From Paracoccaceae bacterium (GTDB lineage: Bacteria; Pseudomonadota; Alphaproteobacteria; Rhodobacterales; Rhodobacteraceae), in NCBI GenBank assembly GCA_026982515.1, contig JALSGY010000479.1, positions 1 to 8,965 on the forward strand: 8,965 nt of DNA. The letters are read 5' to 3'. The position numbers were made by a program, and so were the translations under genes. Every line of letters begins with the position of its first letter. Position 1 is the stretch's first letter. Below the pieces are notes generated by a model. That model made no database searches, was not told the DNA's origin, and saw only the letters and a program-made list of their open reading frames with translations. Of this stretch, positions 6,421 to 8,965 are shown piece after piece.

Positions 6421-6457
6421 AGGGGGCCGTCTGCCCCCTCCTGGCCCTTCGGGCCAG
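6421..6457. terminator. Two adjacent GC-rich hairpins between clpX and the NDUFA12 gene
   Basis: AGGGGGC/GCCCCCT (6421-6439, loop of 5) and CTGGCCC/GGGCCAG (6441-6457, loop of 3) are perfect 7-bp stems one base apart. Neither is followed by a T run on either strand, so they are not classic intrinsic terminators. They could stabilise the 3' end of the clpX message or pause transcription. The composition resembles 3' hairpin clusters that I recall recurring in Rhodobacterales gaps. Confidence 0.45.
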
Positions 6458-6463
6458 TTCACC

Positions 6464-6522
6464 CCCGAGAGTTTATCGGGACAGAAGAAGAAGCCTTACG
6501 CTTCTTCTGTCGGAAAATACTC
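6464..6522. repeat. Converging copies of a GAGT...GACAGAAGAAG motif (imperfect inverted repeat, strong hairpin)
   Basis: The plus strand at 6469-6490 and the minus strand at 6522-6501 carry the same 22-base motif at about 17 identities. It begins GAGT and ends in an identical GACAGAAGAAG. The 11-base ends pair perfectly (6480-6490 with 6501-6511) around a 10-base loop. A smaller CCCGA/TCGGG stem (6464-6468, 6476-6480) overlaps the left arm. From memory, a CACCCCCGAGAGTATTT-like sequence ending in GAAGAAG recurs after genes in Rhodobacterales, so this may be a dispersed intergenic repeat; I cannot confirm that here. Confidence 0.5.
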
Positions 6523-6536
6523 ACCTGCGGCAGGCA

Positions 6537-6551
6537 GGGCGCGCAGCGCCC
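6537..6551 (-). terminator. Hairpin directly after the clpX stop codon
   Basis: GGGCGC (6537-6542) and GCGCCC (6546-6551) form a perfect 6-bp stem with a 3-base loop, starting at the base after the clpX stop on the minus strand. No T run follows; the next bases are TGCCTGCCGCAGG. It probably acts with the hairpins further downstream as a 3' stability or weak termination structure. Confidence 0.35.
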
Positions 6552-7817
6552 TCAGCCGGCGCTGGCGCCTTCCTTGCGCTGATCGGCATAGATCAGAAGC
6601 GGCTTGGCATCCGAGGTCACGGCCTCTTCGTTGACCACCACTTCCTCGACGCTGTCGAGCCCCGGCAACTCGAACATGGTATCAAGCAGGATGTCCTCCA
6701 TGATCGAACGCAGGCCCCGCGCCCCCGTCTTGCGGGCGATCGCGCGCTTGGCAATCGCCCTGAGCGCGTCATCGGTGAAGGTCAGCCTGGTGTCTTCCAG
6801 TTCGAACAGGCGCTGATACTGCTTGACCAGGGCGTTCTTGGGCTTGGTCAGGATGGTGACCAGCGCGTCCTCGTCGAGATCCTGCAAGGTGGCGATCACC
6901 GGCAGGCGGCCGACGAATTCGGGGATCAGGCCGAATTTCAGCAGGTCTTCCGGCTCCAGCTCGTTGAGCATGTCGCCGACGCCGCGGGTGTCGTTGTCCT
7001 TCACGTCGGCGCCGAAACCGATGGCCGAACCCTTGCCGCGCTGGGCAATGATCTTTTCAAGCCCGGCAAAGGCGCCGCCGCAGATGAACAGGATGTTGGT
7101 GGTGTCAACCTGCAGGAACTCCTGCTGCGGATGCTTGCGCCCGCCCTGCGGCGGCACGCTGGCCACGGTGCCCTCCATGATCTTCAGAAGCGCCTGCTGC
7201 ACCCCCTCGCCCGAGACGTCGCGGGTGATCGAGGGGTTGTCGGACTTGCGGGTGATCTTGTCCACCTCGTCGATGTAGACGATGCCGCGCTGGGCGCGCT
7301 CCACGTTGTATTCGCTGGCCTGCAGCAGCTTGAGGATGATGTTTTCCACGTCCTCGCCCACATAGCCCGCTTCGGTCAGCGTGGTTGCATCGGCCATGGT
7401 AAAGGGAACGTCGAGGATGCGCGCCAGCGTCTGGGCCAGAAGCGTCTTGCCGCAGCCGGTGGGGCCGATCAGCAGGATATTGGACTTGGCCAGCTCGATG
7501 TCGCTGCCCGCCTTCTGGGCGTGGTTGAGGCGCTTGTAGTGGTTGTGCACCGCCACCGAGAGCACCCGCTTGGCATGTTCCTGGCCGATCACGTAATCGT
7601 CCAGAACCTCGCAGATCTCCTTGGGCGTGGGCACGCCGTCGGTGGTCTTCAGCCCCGAGGACTTGGTTTCCTCGCGGATGATGTCCATGCACAGCTCGAC
7701 GCATTCATCGCAGATGAACACCGTCGGGCCGGCAATCAGCTTGCGCACCTCGTGCTGGCTCTTGCCGCAGAACGAACAGTAAAGCGTGTTCTTGTTGTCA
7801 CCGGAGTTGTTCGCCAT
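6552..7817 (-). CDS. clpX: ATP-dependent Clp protease ATP-binding subunit ClpX
   Basis: This 421-aa hexameric AAA+ unfoldase recognises tagged substrates (for example ssrA-tagged proteins) and feeds them into ClpP. The N-terminal zinc domain has Cys14, 17, 36 and 39 (LYCSFCGK, FICDECVELC). Walker A is GPTGCGKT (118-125), the pore loop GYVG (151-154), Walker B IVYIDEVDK with Asp183/Glu184, and the ClpP-docking IGF loop residues 266-268. The arginine finger is in GLIPEFVGR (Arg304) and sensor 2 in GARGLRSIMED. The length matches E. coli ClpX (424 aa). The ATG at 7817 has GGGA seven bases upstream; a TTG one codon earlier is not needed. It lies 142 bases downstream of clpP in the same direction, so it may have its own promoter or be read through from clpP. 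In Caulobacter, ClpXP controls cell-cycle regulators, so a similar role is plausible. Confidence 0.98.
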   Translation of the reverse strand: MANNSGDNKNTLYCSFCGKSQHEVRKLIAGPTVFICDECVELCMDIIREETKSSGLKTTDGVPTPKEICEVLDDYVIGQEHAKRVLSVAVHNHYKRLNHAQKAGSDIELAKSNILLIGPTGCGKTLLAQTLARILDVPFTMADATTLTEAGYVGEDVENIILKLLQASEYNVERAQRGIVYIDEVDKITRKSDNPSITRDVSGEGVQQALLKIMEGTVASVPPQGGRKHPQQEFLQVDTTNILFICGGAFAGLEKIIAQRGKGSAIGFGADVKDNDTRGVGDMLNELEPEDLLKFGLIPEFVGRLPVIATLQDLDEDALVTILTKPKNALVKQYQRLFELEDTRLTFTDDALRAIAKRAIARKTGARGLRSIMEDILLDTMFELPGLDSVEEVVVNEEAVTSDAKPLLIYADQRKEGASAG

Positions 7818-7932
7818 CAATCATTCCCGTGGCCCGTGGCCTGTTCCTGGTGCGGCCCGAAGGCCCGCGGTTTCGCCCCTCGCCCGAAGCTTAGGTCAGC
7901 GGTCATGGGCGCACAACGGCAAAATGTGTCGC

Positions 7933-7955
7933 TGTGGCCGGCGGGGCACGCCACA
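7933..7955 (-). terminator. Hairpin just after the clpP stop (possible attenuator or weak terminator)
   Basis: TGTGGC (7933-7938) and GCCACA (7950-7955) form a perfect 6-bp stem with an 11-base loop, four bases past the clpP stop on the minus strand. A TTTT follows about 8 bases later on that strand, too far for a textbook terminator. It might lower clpX expression relative to clpP. The rest of the 142-base gap shows no convincing promoter. Confidence 0.3.
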
Positions 7956-7959
7956 CCGC

Positions 7960-8592
7960 TCAGCCTTCGTCCTCCTCGCCCTTGGCGCGGCTTTCGACGA
8001 TCTCGTCGATCAGGCCCCACGCCTTCGCCTCTTCGGGCGACATGAAATTGTCGCGCTCCAGCGCCGCCTCGACCGTCTTGAGCTTCTGGCCGGTGTGCTT
8101 GACATAGATCTCGTTGAGCCGGCGCTTGAGCTTCAGCGTTTCCTCGGCATGAATCATGATGTCGGTGGCCTGGCCCTGATAGCCGCCCGAGGGCTGGTGC
8201 ACCATGATCCGGCTGTTGGGCAGCGAATAGCGCATCCCCGGCTCGCCCGCGGCCAGCAGCAGCGAGCCCATGGAAGCCGCCTGCCCGATCACCAGCGTCG
8301 AGACCTTGGGGCGGATGTACTGCATGGTGTCGTAGATCGACAGGCCCGAGGTCACCACGCCGCCGGGCGAGTTGATGTACATCGAGATTTCCTTCGAAGG
8401 GTTCTCGGCCTCCAGGTGCAGAAGCTGCGCCACGATCAGGGCGGACACGCCATCGTGGACCGGGCCGGAAAGGAAGATGATCCGCTCCTTCAGCAGTCGC
8501 GAGAAGATGTCATAGGCCCGCTCGCCACGGCTTGTCTGCTCCACCACCATGGGGACAAGCGTGTTCATGTATATCTCGTAGGGGTCTTTCAT
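7960..8592 (-). CDS. clpP: ATP-dependent Clp protease proteolytic subunit ClpP
   Basis: This 210-aa serine peptidase forms the two-ring chamber that degrades proteins unfolded by ClpX or ClpA. The catalytic triad is Ser107 (GQAASMGS), His132 (MVHQPSGG) and Asp181 (ERDNFMS), each ten above the E. coli mature numbering. Other landmarks are the oxyanion and strand motif INSPGGVVTSGLSIYDTMQY and the handle helix starting ATDIMIHAEE. The N-terminus (MKDPYEIYMNTLVPMVVEQT) implies a short propeptide, as in other proteobacteria. The C-terminus is acidic (KGEEDEG). The frame is open upstream for 37 codons, but the ATG at 8592 has GAGG six bases before it and gives the family start. Heat-shock control is common for clpP; I see only a weak promoter candidate at 8642-8670. 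ClpP would also serve the N-degron branch fed by Aat, whose gene is in this window. Confidence 0.98.
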   Translation of the reverse strand: MKDPYEIYMNTLVPMVVEQTSRGERAYDIFSRLLKERIIFLSGPVHDGVSALIVAQLLHLEAENPSKEISMYINSPGGVVTSGLSIYDTMQYIRPKVSTLVIGQAASMGSLLLAAGEPGMRYSLPNSRIMVHQPSGGYQGQATDIMIHAEETLKLKRRLNEIYVKHTGQKLKTVEAALERDNFMSPEEAKAWGLIDEIVESRAKGEEDEG

Positions 8593-8641
8593 GTCCGGCC
8601 TCAAGCTGCTGCGTTGGTTTTGCGGATAATTCCTTTCGGGA

Positions 8642-8670
8642 GTCTTAGTGTTGCGGCCGGGGGGCTGCAA
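8642..8670 (-). promoter_or_regulatory. Weak promoter candidate for clpP overlapping a hairpin after the SDR gene
   Basis: On the minus strand TTGCAG (8670-8665) and TAAGAC (8647-8642) are 17 bases apart, about 50 bases before the clpP start. The -10 match is poor (3/6) and no sigma-32-type CCCCAT box is clear. The same stretch (8651-8670) can fold into an 8-bp stem with one mismatch and a 4-base loop, so it may instead end the short-chain dehydrogenase transcript. The call is by eye and could be either. Confidence 0.25.
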
Positions 8671-8709
8671 GGGCAGGCGTCGAAATGGTGCAAAGTGGCG
8701 CAAGCTGCC

Positions 8710-8965
8710 TCAGCCGGCCGTCCAGCCACCATCCACCATCAGCGACGATCCGGTGACCAGCGCCGAGGCCTCGGAGGCCAGATAGACCACCGCCCCCATG
8801 ATATCGGAGATCTCGCCCGTCCGGCCCAGCCTGATCTGACCCTTCACCCATTCCATCTGCGCGGGGTCCGAGAAGGTGGCCTCGGTGAGCGGCGTGCGGA
8901 TGAAGGTCGGGCAGATGGTGTTCACCCGGATGCCATGCGGGCCGTAATCGATGGCCATCGCCCTG
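8710..8965 (-). CDS. Short-chain dehydrogenase/reductase, C-terminal fragment (starts beyond right edge)
   Basis: The last 84 residues of an NAD(P)-dependent oxidoreductase of the classical SDR family are visible. The frame runs off the right edge, so the internal Met at 8958 is not a start. Recognisable C-terminal features are the post-catalytic strand GPHGIRVNTICPTFIRTPL, the segment GRTGEISDIMGAVVYLASEA, and the family's usual end TGSSLMVDGGWTAG. The SYK catalytic motif and the Rossmann TGxxxGIG motif would lie outside the window, so the substrate cannot be named. It is 117 bases upstream of clpP in the same direction, with a hairpin at 8651-8670 between them. A functional link to clpP is not indicated. 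Confidence 0.9.
   Translation of the reverse strand, partial: RAMAIDYGPHGIRVNTICPTFIRTPLTEATFSDPAQMEWVKGQIRLGRTGEISDIMGAVVYLASEASALVTGSSLMVDGGWTAG

Noticed and set aside
7840..7925. Promoter for clpX (TTGTGC and CTAAGC 16 bases apart on the minus strand)
   Set aside because: Both boxes match consensus poorly and such pairs are easy to find by chance.
7817..8020. Small 67-codon minus-strand frame between clpP and clpX
   Set aside because: It begins inside clpP in another frame, has no ribosome-binding site, and its Arg/Gly-rich sequence is like other shadow frames.
6009..8045. A 678-codon open frame on the plus strand opposite clpX, NDUFA12 and part of clpP
   Set aside because: It is antisense to firmly identified genes with perfect motifs, has low-complexity Gly/Ala/His/Arg-rich composition, and resembles no family. 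Long spurious frames are expected opposite high-GC3 genes.
1..8965. CRISPR arrays, tRNA or rRNA genes, transposons, toxin-antitoxin pairs or defence systems
   Set aside because: None seen: no evenly spaced direct repeats, no cloverleaf or TTCGA-type T-loop outside coding genes, no transposase or small paired genes. Almost all bases are accounted for by core metabolic genes.

Overview
The window looks like ordinary core chromosome of a high-GC alphaproteobacterium, most likely Rhodobacterales (Rhodobacteraceae). This rests on strong G/C third-position bias, an NDUFA12-type complex I accessory protein, a DUF2155 protein beside MlaD, and the accB-accC-aat order, all of which I associate with that group. 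It is a judgement from memory of families and gene order, not a database match. There are ten protein genes, two of them cut by the window edges. I see no tRNA, rRNA, CRISPR, IS element or phage gene.

Left part (1-2325, minus strand): preT and preA encode the two subunits of a bacterial NAD-dependent dihydropyrimidine dehydrogenase, the first step of reductive uracil/thymine breakdown. preA is cut by the left edge. Between preT and the divergent accB lies a 219-base gap dense in palindromes (2359-2436), the best candidate regulatory region here, followed by a plausible accB promoter (2460-2488).

Middle (2545-5078, plus strand): accB (biotin carboxyl carrier), accC (biotin carboxylase) and aat (leucyl/phenylalanyl-tRNA-protein transferase) form a tight run. 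The aat 3' end overlaps the 3' end of a convergent gene by 37 bases.

Right-middle (5042-6350, minus strand): a compact three-gene run, NDUFA12-like, mlaD-like, then a secreted DUF2155 protein of unknown role. The genes are separated by 5 bases and by a 1-base TGATG overlap, so they are probably translated from one message. They concern the inner membrane and periplasm.

Right (6351-8965, minus strand): clpP then clpX, encoding the peptidase and unfoldase of the ClpXP protease, preceded by the C-terminal end of a short-chain dehydrogenase cut by the right edge. The 201-base gap after clpX is almost entirely hairpins, including two converging copies of a GAGT...GACAGAAGAAG motif.

I found no clearly new multi-gene system. 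The points most worth checking are the palindrome cluster upstream of preT, the inverted motif after clpX, the uncharacterised DUF2155 gene coupled to mlaD, and a short patch of atypical codons inside preT.
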